Assembly: GCA_023432075.1 (NCBI GenBank)
Contig: JAEYVD010000528.1
Location: 1-9,332 of the forward strand
Direction: 5' to 3'
DNA length: 9,332 nucleotides
DNA from: Pseudomonadota bacterium
GTDB taxonomy: Bacteria > Pseudomonadota > Gammaproteobacteria > Burkholderiales > Burkholderiaceae_B
Both the position numbers and the translations under genes were made by a program. Positions 1-6,018 of the stretch are shown in pieces. Position 1 is the stretch's first letter. Every line of letters starts with the position of its first letter. The notes beneath the pieces are model-generated. The model did no database searches. It worked only from the letters and a program-made list of their open reading frames with translations, and was not told where the DNA came from.

Positions 1-747
1 CTGATGGCGCTGTCCGACGAGCGCAAGGCGCGCGAAATCGCGCTGTTCCGCCAGGGCAAGTTCCGCGACGTCAAGCTGGCCCGCCAACAGGCCGCCAAGC
101 TGGAATCGATGTTCGACAACCTCGGCGAAGGCACCCAGACCCTCACCCTTATCGTCAAGACCGACGTGCAGGGTTCGCAGGAAGCCCTGGTGCAGTCGCT
201 GGTCAAGCTGTCCACCGACGAAGTGCGCGTTCAGGTCGTGCACGCCGCCGTGGGCGGCATCTCGGAAACCGACATCAACCTGGCCATCGCCTCGCACGCC
301 GTCGTCATCGGCTTCAACGTGCGTGCCGATGCCAGCGCCAAGAAGCTTGCCGAAAACAACGGCATCGACGTGCGCTACTACAACATCATCTACGACGCCG
401 TGGATGAAGTTAAGGCTGCCATGTCGGGCATGCTGGCGCCCGAGAAGAAGGAAGAAATCATCGGCCTGGTCGAGATCCGCGAGGTGTACAGCATCTCCCG
501 CCTCGGCAACATCGCCGGTTGTATGGTGCTCGATGGCATCGTGCGCCGCGATTCCCAGGTCCGCCTGCTGCGCAACAACGTCGTTCACTGGACGGGGCAT
601 CTCGAATCGCTGCGCCGCTTTAAGGACGACGTCAAGGAAGTCAAGTCGGGCTTCGATTGCGGCCTGACGCTGCGCGGCAACAATGACATCCAGGTGGGCG
701 ACCAACTGGAAGTCTTTGAAATCAAGGAAATTGCGCGCACGCTGTAA
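1..747 (+). CDS. infB: Translation initiation factor IF-2, C-terminal part (5' end outside window)
   Basis: IF2 is the GTPase that delivers fMet-tRNA to the 30S subunit and promotes 50S joining. Only the last 248 residues are here, because the reading frame is open from base 1; the ATG at 4 is internal. Residues 1-40 match the stretch after the second beta-barrel ([14 protein letters not shown]). About 45-150 is the C1 domain ([29 protein letters not shown]). About 153-248 is the C2 beta-barrel that binds the fMet-tRNA end, with GFDCGL at 217-222 and the ending [11 protein letters not shown], very close to the E. coli protein as I recall it. The G domain lies upstream and cannot be judged. 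The gene is followed 21 bp later by rbfA in the conserved infB-rbfA-truB order, so cotranscription is likely. Identification is very secure. Confidence 0.98.
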   Translation: MMALSDERKAREIALFRQGKFRDVKLARQQAAKLESMFDNLGEGTQTLTLIVKTDVQGSQEALVQSLVKLSTDEVRVQVVHAAVGGISETDINLAIASHAVVIGFNVRADASAKKLAENNGIDVRYYNIIYDAVDEVKAAMSGMLAPEKKEEIIGLVEIREVYSISRLGNIAGCMVLDGIVRRDSQVRLLRNNVVHWTGHLESLRRFKDDVKEVKSGFDCGLTLRGNNDIQVGDQLEVFEIKEIARTL

Positions 748-768
748 AGCAGGCGCCAGGCATTGTTA

Positions 769-1170
769 ATGAGCCGTCACAAGTCCAAAGCCATTCCCGG
801 CCGCAATCTGCGGCTGGCCGACCAGATCCAGAAGGATCTGGCCGGGATCATCCAGCGCGAGATCGACACCAAACGCGCTGGATTGATCACGATTTCGGGT
901 GTGGAACTGTCGACCGACTACGCGCATGCCAAGGTGTGGTTCACGGTTTTGGGCGCCGAGCCCGAAGCCGCCACCACCTTGCTGAACGAGAAGGCCGGCT
1001 GGCTGCATTCGCAGCTCTACAAGCTTTTGCACATCCATACTGTCCCCACTTTGCGCTTCTTCCACGACGAGCAAGTCGCTCGTGGCATCGAAATGTCGAT
1101 CCTCATCGACCGCGCAAACCGCCCCGGCCCGCACTCGGGCGTACCCGACGAGCCAGAAGACCAGTCCTGA
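769..1170 (+). CDS. rbfA: 30S ribosome-binding factor RbfA
   Basis: RbfA is a small KH-fold protein that binds free 30S subunits, helps mature the 5' end of 16S rRNA and is important for growth in the cold. The product is 133 residues, the usual family length. It opens [19 protein letters not shown], and the KH core runs through [19 protein letters not shown] to a [19 protein letters not shown] segment, which matches the family hallmark of PxLxFxxDxS-type strands followed by a helix. I chose the ATG at 769. The frame also opens at a TTG at 763, but the ATG has an AGG at 758-760 at normal spacing and gives the typical N-terminus. The C-terminal tail ([15 protein letters not shown]) is polar and probably disordered. 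It sits between infB and truB, as in most proteobacteria. Confidence 0.96.
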   Translation: MSRHKSKAIPGRNLRLADQIQKDLAGIIQREIDTKRAGLITISGVELSTDYAHAKVWFTVLGAEPEAATTLLNEKAGWLHSQLYKLLHIHTVPTLRFFHDEQVARGIEMSILIDRANRPGPHSGVPDEPEDQS

Positions 1171-1212
1171 TCGGGCTGTCGTCACTGCTTCATTTTTTTC
1201 CGGATTTCGACG

Positions 1213-1965
1213 ATGGCTAAACGACGCGGGCTTGCGCTCGACGGTGTGCTGTTGCTTGATAAACCTGTGGGTTTGTCGAGCAATCACGCCTTGCAGCGCG
1301 CCAAACGCGCCATGGATGCGGCCAAGGCCGGCCATACCGGCACGCTGGACCCCTTTGCCACCGGCTTGCTGGTGTGCTGCATGGGTCGCGCCACCAAAAT
1401 TTCCGGCGCGATGCTTGACGCCGACAAGGCATATCGCGCTACGCTGCAATTTGGATCGGAAACCGATTCCGGCGACCTGACGGGCAACGTCACGGCGACT
1501 GCCGAGCCCGGTTTTGTTGTCCAGGAACAGGCGCTGCGCGATGCACTGTCACGTTTCTCGGGCACCATCGAGCAGATTCCGCCGATGTACTCGGCGCTCA
1601 AGCGCGACGGCAAGCCGTTGTACGAGTACGCCCGCGCGGGCATCGAGCTGGAGCGGGCGCCGCGCAAGATCACGATATACCGCATCGAGCTGTTGTCCCT
1701 GACCGGGACGCAGGCAGAGATCGATGTGGCTTGCAGTAAAGGCACATACATCCGAACACTGGCCCAGGACATCGGGCGCGTGCTGGGCTGTTTCGCCCAC
1801 CTGACGGCGCTGCGGCGCACGCACGTCGGGCCCTTCTCTCTGGAACGCGCCGTTGAACTGGAAGCCTTGCAGGCCATGCCAGACCCCAAGCAGGCATTGC
1901 TTGCACTGAACGAATTGCCGGAGGGCTTGCTGCCCTCCACCCTGACCTTAAAGGACTCGCTATGA
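1213..1965 (+). CDS. truB: tRNA pseudouridine-55 synthase TruB, short form without PUA domain
   Basis: TruB isomerises U55 in the T-loop of elongator tRNAs and also acts as a tRNA folding chaperone. The 250-residue product holds the whole catalytic domain. [12 protein letters not shown] at 40-51 contains the catalytic aspartate D46 (E. coli D48). It also has [19 protein letters not shown] with the active-site tyrosine, and [15 protein letters not shown] with the conserved arginine. E. coli TruB has about 314 residues; here the protein stops soon after the catalytic domain, so the C-terminal PUA-like RNA-binding domain is absent. There is no room for a frameshifted remnant, because typA starts in the overlap. 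The ribosome site is weak (GGA at 1202-1204). The ATG at 1213 gives the expected start just before [14 protein letters not shown]. Transcription is probably from upstream, since the 42-bp gap after rbfA shows no clear promoter. Confidence 0.96.
   Translation: MAKRRGLALDGVLLLDKPVGLSSNHALQRAKRAMDAAKAGHTGTLDPFATGLLVCCMGRATKISGAMLDADKAYRATLQFGSETDSGDLTGNVTATAEPGFVVQEQALRDALSRFSGTIEQIPPMYSALKRDGKPLYEYARAGIELERAPRKITIYRIELLSLTGTQAEIDVACSKGTYIRTLAQDIGRVLGCFAHLTALRRTHVGPFSLERAVELEALQAMPDPKQALLALNELPEGLLPSTLTLKDSL
1951..1955 (+). promoter_or_regulatory. Ribosome-binding site of typA, inside the truB 3' end
   Basis: AAGGA lies six bases before the typA ATG at 1962 and within the last truB codons. The ATG overlaps the truB stop as ATGA (1962-1965), so typA can be started by its own site or by ribosomes terminating on truB. 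Confidence 0.75.
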
Positions 1966-3785
1966 CTCGCGCCTTGCGCAACGTCGCCATCATCGCCCAC
2001 GTGGACCACGGTAAAACCACCCTGGTCGACCAGCTGCTGCGCCAATCCGGCACCTTCCGCGAAAACCAGGCGCTGACCGAACGGGTCATGGACTCGAACG
2101 ACCTGGAAAAGGAACGCGGCATCACGATTCTGGCCAAGAACTGTGCCGTGGAATACGAAGGTACCCACATCAACATCGTCGACACCCCGGGACACGCGGA
2201 CTTCGGCGGTGAAGTCGAGCGCGTGCTGTCCATGGTCGACGGCGTGCTGCTGCTGGTGGACGCGGTCGAGGGCCCGATGCCCCAGACCATTTTCGTGACC
2301 CGCAAGGCGCTGGCCCTGGGCTTGAAGCCGATCGTCGTGGTCAACAAGGTTGACCGTCCGGGCGCCCGTACGGATTTCGTCATCAACGCCACGTTCGATC
2401 TGTTCGACAAGCTGGGCGCCACCGACGAGCAGCTGGACTTCCCGGTCGTGTACGCGTCGGGCCTGTCCGGTTACGCCGGCCTCACGCCGGATGTGCGCGA
2501 AGGCGACATGCGTCCGCTGTTCGAAGCCATCCTGCAGCACGTGCCGCAGCGCGAGGACGATCCCAACGGTCCGCTGCAGATGCAGATCATCTCGCTGGAC
2601 TACAACAGCTACGTCGGCAAGATCGGCGTGGGCCGCATCAACCGTGGCCGTATGCGCCCGGGCATGGAAGTGGCCTACAAGTTCGGTCCCGACGGCCAGG
2701 GTGGCCGCGGCCGCATCAACCAGGTGCTGAAGTTCCATGGCCTGGAGCGCGTCGTGGTGGACGAAGCCGAAGCCGGCGACATCGTGCTGATCAACGGCAT
2801 TGAAGACCTGGGCATTGGCTGCACCGTGACCGACCCGGTCACCCAGGAACCGCTGCCGATGCTGCGCATCGACGAGCCGACGCTGACCATGAACTTCATG
2901 GTGAACACGTCGCCGCTGGCCGGCCGTGAAGGCAAGTTCGTGACCAGCCGCCAAGTGCGCGACCGCCTGGACCGCGAGCTGAAGTCCAACGTGGCGCTGC
3001 GTGTGCGCGACACGGGCGACGACACCGTGTTTGAAGTGTCGGGCCGTGGCGAACTGCACCTGACCATTCTGCTGGAAACGATGCGCCGTGAAGGCTACGA
3101 GCTGGCCGTCTCGCGTCCGCGCGTGGTGTTCAAGGAAATCGACGGCGTGAAGTGCGAGCCGTTCGAATCGCTGACCGTCGACGTCGAAGATGCCCACCAG
3201 GGCGGCGTGATGGAAGAACTGGGCCGCCGCAAGGGCGATCTGCAAGACATGCAGCCGGACGGCCGTGGCCGTACGCGCCTGGAATACCTGATCCCGGCCC
3301 GCGGCCTGATCGGCTTCCAGAACGAGTTCCTGACGCTGACGCGCGGCACGGGTCTCATGAGCCACATCTTCCACGAATACGCGCCGATCAAGGAAGGCTC
3401 CATCGGCGAGCGCCGCAACGGCGTGCTGATCAGCCAGGACAACGGCGACGCCGTGGCCTACGCACTGTGGAAGCTGCAGGATCGCGGCCGCATGTTCGTC
3501 AACCCGGGCGATGCGCTGTACGAAGGCATGATCATCGGCATCCACAGCCGCGACAACGACCTGGTCGTGAACCCGATCAAGGGCAAGCAGCTGACCAACG
3601 TGCGCGCCTCGGGCACCGACGAAGCCGTGCGCCTGGTTCCGCCGATCCAGATGTCGCTGGAGTACGCCGTGGAATTCATCGACGACGACGAACTGGTCGA
3701 AATCACCCCGAAGTCGATCCGTCTGCGCAAGCGCTACCTGCTCGAAAACGAGCGCAAGCGCGCCGCGCGCGAATCCGCGGTCTAA
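1962..3785 (+). CDS. typA: Ribosome-associated translational GTPase TypA/BipA
   Basis: TypA (BipA) is an EF-G-like GTPase that binds the 70S ribosome and acts in 50S assembly, stress adaptation and low-temperature growth. The product is 607 residues, the same as E. coli BipA. All GTPase motifs are present: P-loop AHVDHGKTT at 12-20, RGITI at 52-56 (switch I), DTPGH at 74-78 and NKVD at 128-131. A beta-barrel domain, EF-G domain III- and V-like folds and the TypA-specific C-terminal domain follow, with the family signature [18 protein letters not shown] and a basic C-terminus. The histidine of DTPGH that activates GTP hydrolysis is intact. It overlaps truB by 4 bp and ends 41 bp before a strong terminator, so it appears to be the last gene of the infB operon. 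A long antisense frame over it is not a gene. Confidence 0.98.
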   Translation: MTRALRNVAIIAHVDHGKTTLVDQLLRQSGTFRENQALTERVMDSNDLEKERGITILAKNCAVEYEGTHINIVDTPGHADFGGEVERVLSMVDGVLLLVDAVEGPMPQTIFVTRKALALGLKPIVVVNKVDRPGARTDFVINATFDLFDKLGATDEQLDFPVVYASGLSGYAGLTPDVREGDMRPLFEAILQHVPQREDDPNGPLQMQIISLDYNSYVGKIGVGRINRGRMRPGMEVAYKFGPDGQGGRGRINQVLKFHGLERVVVDEAEAGDIVLINGIEDLGIGCTVTDPVTQEPLPMLRIDEPTLTMNFMVNTSPLAGREGKFVTSRQVRDRLDRELKSNVALRVRDTGDDTVFEVSGRGELHLTILLETMRREGYELAVSRPRVVFKEIDGVKCEPFESLTVDVEDAHQGGVMEELGRRKGDLQDMQPDGRGRTRLEYLIPARGLIGFQNEFLTLTRGTGLMSHIFHEYAPIKEGSIGERRNGVLISQDNGDAVAYALWKLQDRGRMFVNPGDALYEGMIIGIHSRDNDLVVNPIKGKQLTNVRASGTDEAVRLVPPIQMSLEYAVEFIDDDELVEITPKSIRLRKRYLLENERKRAARESAV

Positions 3786-3786
3786 G

Positions 3787-3815
3787 CTTGCCGGCGGCAG
3801 CCTGCCGCCGACAAG
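3787..3815. other. GC-rich hairpin just after typA
   Basis: CGGCGG (3792-3797) pairs with CCGCCG (3805-3810), and after one mismatch CTTG (3787-3790) pairs with CAAG (3812-3815). No T-run follows, so it is not itself a standard intrinsic terminator. It lies two bases after the typA stop and could stabilise the mRNA end or slow RNA polymerase ahead of the terminator at 3827. Confidence 0.55.
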
Positions 3816-3826
3816 CCCGGCCAATG

Positions 3827-3859
3827 AAAAGCCGCGCACCTTTGGGTGCGCGGCTTTTT
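3827..3859 (+). terminator. Strong Rho-independent terminator of the infB-typA operon, probably bidirectional
   Basis: A perfect 10-bp stem, GCCGCGCACC (3831-3840) with GGTGCGCGGC (3845-3854), has a TTTG loop and is extended by AAAA/TTTT to 14 bp. A TTTTT tract ends at 3859. Read from the other strand, the stem is followed by TTTT and then C, so it may also stop the convergent tautomerase transcript, whose gene ends at 3906. Confidence 0.93.
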
Positions 3860-3905
3860 GCATGTTGGGCGGGTGCCAGGCATCGCAGGACGTGGCGCTG
3901 CCCGC

Positions 3906-4304
3906 TTACGAGGCGCTGTGCTGGTGCCGGTATTCCTGCGTGCGTCCGCCATAGCCGTAGGCGGCCGCGCGCGCGTCGATGACGTGCACATAGGAGCATT
4001 CGTGCAGCTCGCCCAGGATGTCCGAGAAAGCCGCGTAGATCTCCTTGATGAAGCGCGCTTTCTCGGCCTTGGTGTTGGTCTCGTCCGTCACGCTGATATC
4101 CAGATGGAATGCGTTCTTGCCCAGTTCCGACAAGGGACGCCCGCCGATGAACCAGAGGTCGTGCGCAATGTGTTGCAGCGTGATGGCGATGACGGGCAGC
4201 TTTTTTCCGAGTACGGATTGGGTCAGCCCGGCGACGGACTCGACGATGCGATGGTCGATGGCGGCATCGGGCGTGCCGGAACGATGGATGACGATGTGGG
4301 GCAT
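3906..4304 (-). CDS. Tautomerase-superfamily protein (Pro-1, 4-OT/MSAD-like)
   Basis: A 132-residue protein with start MPHIVIHRSG. Removal of Met would leave an N-terminal proline, the catalytic base of the tautomerase superfamily (4-oxalocrotonate tautomerase, MIF, MSAD, cis-CaaD). Its length fits a protein with two beta-alpha-beta units in one chain: a first unit to about residue 60, then a second with FHLDISVTDETNTKAEKARFIKEI and a YVHVIDARAAAYGYGGRTQEY tail. I chose the ATG at 4304, not the frame opening at 4358, because it gives the proline and has GGAGA upstream. The tail resembles malonate semialdehyde decarboxylase as I recall it, but the arginine pair of that enzyme is replaced by acidic or polar residues, so the substrate is unknown. 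It diverges from a LysR regulator that probably controls it. Family membership is likely; the exact reaction is open. Confidence 0.85.
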   Translation of the reverse strand: MPHIVIHRSGTPDAAIDHRIVESVAGLTQSVLGKKLPVIAITLQHIAHDLWFIGGRPLSELGKNAFHLDISVTDETNTKAEKARFIKEIYAAFSDILGELHECSYVHVIDARAAAYGYGGRTQEYRHQHSAS

Positions 4305-4310
4305 GACGGC

Positions 4311-4315
4311 TCTCC
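4311..4315 (-). promoter_or_regulatory. Ribosome-binding site deciding the tautomerase start
   Basis: On the - strand GGAGA (4315 down to 4311) lies six bases before the ATG at 4304-4302. This supports the start that exposes the catalytic proline over the longer frame opening at 4358. Confidence 0.75.
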
Positions 4316-4336
4316 GGGTGGGGTAGGTACGGCGCC

Positions 4337-4365
4337 AGTGTAGAAAGCGCGTTGACATCGGAAAA
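4337..4365 (-). promoter_or_regulatory. Possible weak promoter of the tautomerase gene
   Basis: On the - strand TTTTCC (4365-4360, three of six matches to the -35 consensus) and TACACT (4342-4337, four of six to the -10) are 17 bp apart. Start of transcription would be near 4330, about 25 bases before the ATG. A promoter this weak would suit activation by the divergent LysR protein. Alternative boxes cannot be excluded. Confidence 0.35.
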
Positions 4366-4380
4366 GCGGGAATTTACGAT
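4352..4380 (+). promoter_or_regulatory. Strong sigma-70-type promoter of the LysR gene
   Basis: A perfect TTGACA (4352-4357), a 17-bp spacer and TACGAT (4375-4380, four of six matches to TATAAT). The predicted start of transcription is near 4387, giving a leader of about 25 bases before the ATG at 4412. The -10 box forms the left arm of the inverted repeat at 4375-4393, so bound regulator should block this promoter. Confidence 0.7.
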
Positions 4381-4393
4381 TCCATCCATCGTA
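4375..4393. promoter_or_regulatory. Inverted repeat, likely operator for the LysR regulator
   Basis: TACGAT and ATCGTA are perfect inverted arms separated by seven bases. The site covers the -10 and start region of the regulator promoter, and its centre is about 54 bp upstream of the predicted tautomerase transcript start. LysR proteins typically repress their own gene and activate a divergent one from such a shared site. The arms do not give the textbook T-N11-A core (here T-N7-A and T-N17-A), so the assignment is inference from position and symmetry. Confidence 0.55.
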
Positions 4394-4411
4394 TTTGCCG
4401 TTGGATAGGCC

Positions 4412-5275
4412 ATGAGTGGATTTGACCTGGACCAATTGCGCACCCTGGTTGCCGTGCTGGACGCGGGGAGCCTGACGGCAGCCGCGCCCAAGGTGTTCCT
4501 GTCGCAGTCTTCGGTCAGCGAACAGATGCGCAAGCTGGAGGACAGGGCGGGCCAGCCGCTGCTGGTGCGCGGCAAGACGGGCGTGCGCGCAACGCCCGCC
4601 GGCCAACGCCTGCTGGCGCATGCGCGCACCATCCTGGCCCTGAGCGACGAGGCCTACCGCGACCTGCGCGGCGTGGCGCTGCGCGGCGAACTGCGCCTGT
4701 GCATCACGGATTACTTCCGCCCCGGCGACGTCGCCCGCCTGCTGCGGCGGCTGAACGAGCAATACCCGCAGGTGCGGCTGCACGTCACCATCATGAAGAG
4801 CGGGGCGATCGAGGCTGCTTACGAGCGCGGCGAGATCGACGTCGGCATCTCCATGATCATCCAGGAGCGGGGCGCGGCGCGCGGCCGGGCCGATGGCGCG
4901 CTATTGCGGCGCGAGCCGCTGCTGTGGATGGCAGCCGAGGGCGCGACGCCGCCGCTGGCCGAACCGTTGCCCTTGCTGGCCCTGCCGGAGACGTGCGCCT
5001 TGCGCCAATACGTTGAGCGGCTGTTGTCACGCCGCGGTCTTCCTTATGTCGTGTCGCACGAGGCGTCCGGCGTGGCGGGATTGCAGCTGGCGGTGGCGGC
5101 GGGACTGGGCGTGGCGTGCCTGAACGAATCGGCGCTTGGCGCCGGCATGGTTAGGCTGCAAGCGCCTGGCCTGCCGGCGTTGCCGTCGGTGGAATTCCGG
5201 CTGCTAGCGGCCCGCCCCGGCGATAGCGAGTTCGTGGGGCTGGCGCGCGCGGCCATCGTCAAGGCGATGACCTAA
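4412..5275 (+). CDS. LysR-family transcriptional regulator
   Basis: A 287-residue LysR-type regulator, somewhat shorter than the usual 290-320. The N-terminal winged helix-turn-helix covers about residues 6-65, with the typical pattern AGSLTAAAPKVFLSQSSVSEQMRKLE at 18-43 (quoted in part as SLTAAA plus SQSSVSEQMRKLE), then TPAGQRLLAHAR leading into the linker helix at 62-88. The co-inducer-binding domain starts near RGELRLCITDYFRP (91-104) and runs to the end. The ligand cannot be read from the sequence. The ATG at 4412 is preceded by a GGAT at 4403-4406. It is divergent from the tautomerase gene with a 107-bp gap carrying a strong promoter and an inverted repeat, so autoregulation and control of the tautomerase are the most likely roles. 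Its stop codon sits in the loop of a long hairpin. Confidence 0.93.
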   Translation: MSGFDLDQLRTLVAVLDAGSLTAAAPKVFLSQSSVSEQMRKLEDRAGQPLLVRGKTGVRATPAGQRLLAHARTILALSDEAYRDLRGVALRGELRLCITDYFRPGDVARLLRRLNEQYPQVRLHVTIMKSGAIEAAYERGEIDVGISMIIQERGAARGRADGALLRREPLLWMAAEGATPPLAEPLPLLALPETCALRQYVERLLSRRGLPYVVSHEASGVAGLQLAVAAGLGVACLNESALGAGMVRLQAPGLPALPSVEFRLLAARPGDSEFVGLARAAIVKAMT

Positions 5276-5296
5276 GTCACTGCCTTGACGATGGCC
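5251..5296. repeat. Near-perfect 46-nt hairpin with the LysR stop codon in its loop
   Basis: Fifteen bases at 5251-5265 (GGCCATCGTCAAGGC) are the exact reverse complement of 5282-5296. Inside are a G-T wobble, an A-C mismatch, a further 4-bp stem TGAC/GTCA (5268-5271 with 5276-5279) and a four-base loop CTAA (5272-5275) that contains the TAA stop. No T-run follows on either strand. It lies at the junction of two convergent genes, so it would form in both the LysR and the LOG transcripts. Confidence 0.85.
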
Positions 5297-5301
5297 AGCC
5301 G

Positions 5302-5328
5302 CGCCCGCGGGGCATGCGGCCCCGGGCG
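5302..5328. terminator. Second GC-rich hairpin between the convergent LysR and LOG genes
   Basis: CGCCC (5302-5306) and GGGGC (5309-5313) pair with GCCCC (5319-5323) and GGGCG (5324-5328) around an ATGCG loop, with a two-base bulge. There is no T-tract, so intrinsic termination is uncertain. Together with the hairpin at 5251-5296 it fills the short gap between the two convergent genes and may act as an RNA end-stabilising or weak termination region. Confidence 0.45.
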
Positions 5329-5339
5329 GGCGTGCGGGA

Positions 5340-6002
5340 TCAGGCGGGAAGGGAAGGGGCGTACTGCTCGTCGGACATCACGCGTTCGTGGAACTCGACT
5401 ACCTTGCGCACAACCTTCACGGGATCGTCTTCGATGATGAAAAGATCCAGGTCATGCGCGCCGATCATGCCGTTGCCGAGCACCTGATCGCCAAGCCATT
5501 CGGCAAGGCCCGACCAGTACTCGCTGCCGACCAGGACGATGGGCGCGGGCGGAACCTTGCCGGTCTGGATGAGCGTCAACGCTTCGAAGAGTTCGTCCAG
5601 GGTGCCAAAGCCGCCCGGCATCGCCACGTAGGCGAAGCTGTGCATGAAGAATGCCGCCTTGCGAGGGAAAAAGTACTCGAAGGACAGGCTGATGGTCTGG
5701 TATTCGTTGTTGTGCGCTTCGTGCGGCAGGCTGATGTTCAAGCCGACGCTCGTGCCTCCTGATTCGAATGCACCTTTGTTGGCGGCCTCCATGATGCCGG
5801 GGCCGCCGCCCGCGATGACGGCAAAGCCTGCTTCGGCCAGGGCCGCGGAAATCGCGATGGTGGTTTCATAGTACGGGGAATTACGGCTGACTCGTGCACT
5901 ACCGAAAACGCTGACTGCGGGCCCGATGTTTGCAAGCTTGTCTGCCGCCGTCCTTATCTCTGACATAATCAGCGGAATTTGTTTGCCGGCGGGTGTATCC
6001 AT
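5340..6002 (-). CDS. LOG-family protein (TIGR00730-type, putative nucleoside 5'-monophosphate phosphoribohydrolase)
   Basis: LOG-family proteins have a Rossmann-like fold and hydrolyse the N-glycosidic bond of nucleoside monophosphates: cytokinin nucleotides in plants and some bacteria, AMP or other purine nucleotides in others. The hallmarks are present: SVFGSARV near the N-terminus, GGGPGIMEAANKGA, FPRKAAF, and the catalytic PGGFGTLDELFEALTLIQTGK (PGGxGTxxE). The true substrate cannot be told. With the start at 6002 the product is 220 residues; AAAGG lies five bases before it. A start at 6020 adds MVTKAD, also has an AAGG upstream, and would overlap the polA start codon. A third Met (codon ending 5964) has no visible ribosome site. 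The gene is convergent with the LysR gene and head to head with polA. Confidence 0.92.
   Translation of the reverse strand: MDTPAGKQIPLIMSEIRTAADKLANIGPAVSVFGSARVSRNSPYYETTIAISAALAEAGFAVIAGGGPGIMEAANKGAFESGGTSVGLNISLPHEAHNNEYQTISLSFEYFFPRKAAFFMHSFAYVAMPGGFGTLDELFEALTLIQTGKVPPAPIVLVGSEYWSGLAEWLGDQVLGNGMIGAHDLDLFIIEDDPVKVVRKVVEFHERVMSDEQYAPSLPA
5961..5969 (+). promoter_or_regulatory. Candidate extended -10 promoter for polA, inside the LOG gene
   Basis: TGACATAAT contains an extended -10 TG and a five-of-six match to TATAAT. The best -35 is poor: TTGTCT at 5938-5943 is 20 bp away. Extended -10 promoters tolerate this. Transcription would start near 5976, some 43 bases before the polA ATG and within the first codons of the opposing LOG gene. 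Confidence 0.45.
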
Positions 6003-6018
6003 ATCTGCCTTTGTAACC

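Noticed and set aside
1162..1199. Possible terminator or attenuator between rbfA and truB
   Set aside because: A 6-bp stem (1162-1178, with one G-T pair) and a run of seven T (1193-1199) are present, but they are about 15 bases apart, too far for an intrinsic terminator, and the operon continues.
1284..3863. 859-codon open frame on the - strand across typA and part of truB
   Set aside because: It is an antisense shadow: the + strand holds two clearly conserved genes, long antisense frames are common at this GC content, and the translation has no recognisable motif. It also runs through the terminator.
4304..4358. Longer tautomerase start (150 residues) from base 4358
   Set aside because: It would hide the catalytic proline behind 18 residues. 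The ATG at 4304 has a good ribosome site, and the upstream segment overlaps the LysR promoter.
5926..6018. N-terminal extension of PolA by 31 residues
   Set aside because: The extension does not resemble any PolA N-terminus and overlaps the coding part of the LOG gene. The ATG at 6019 gives the standard start.
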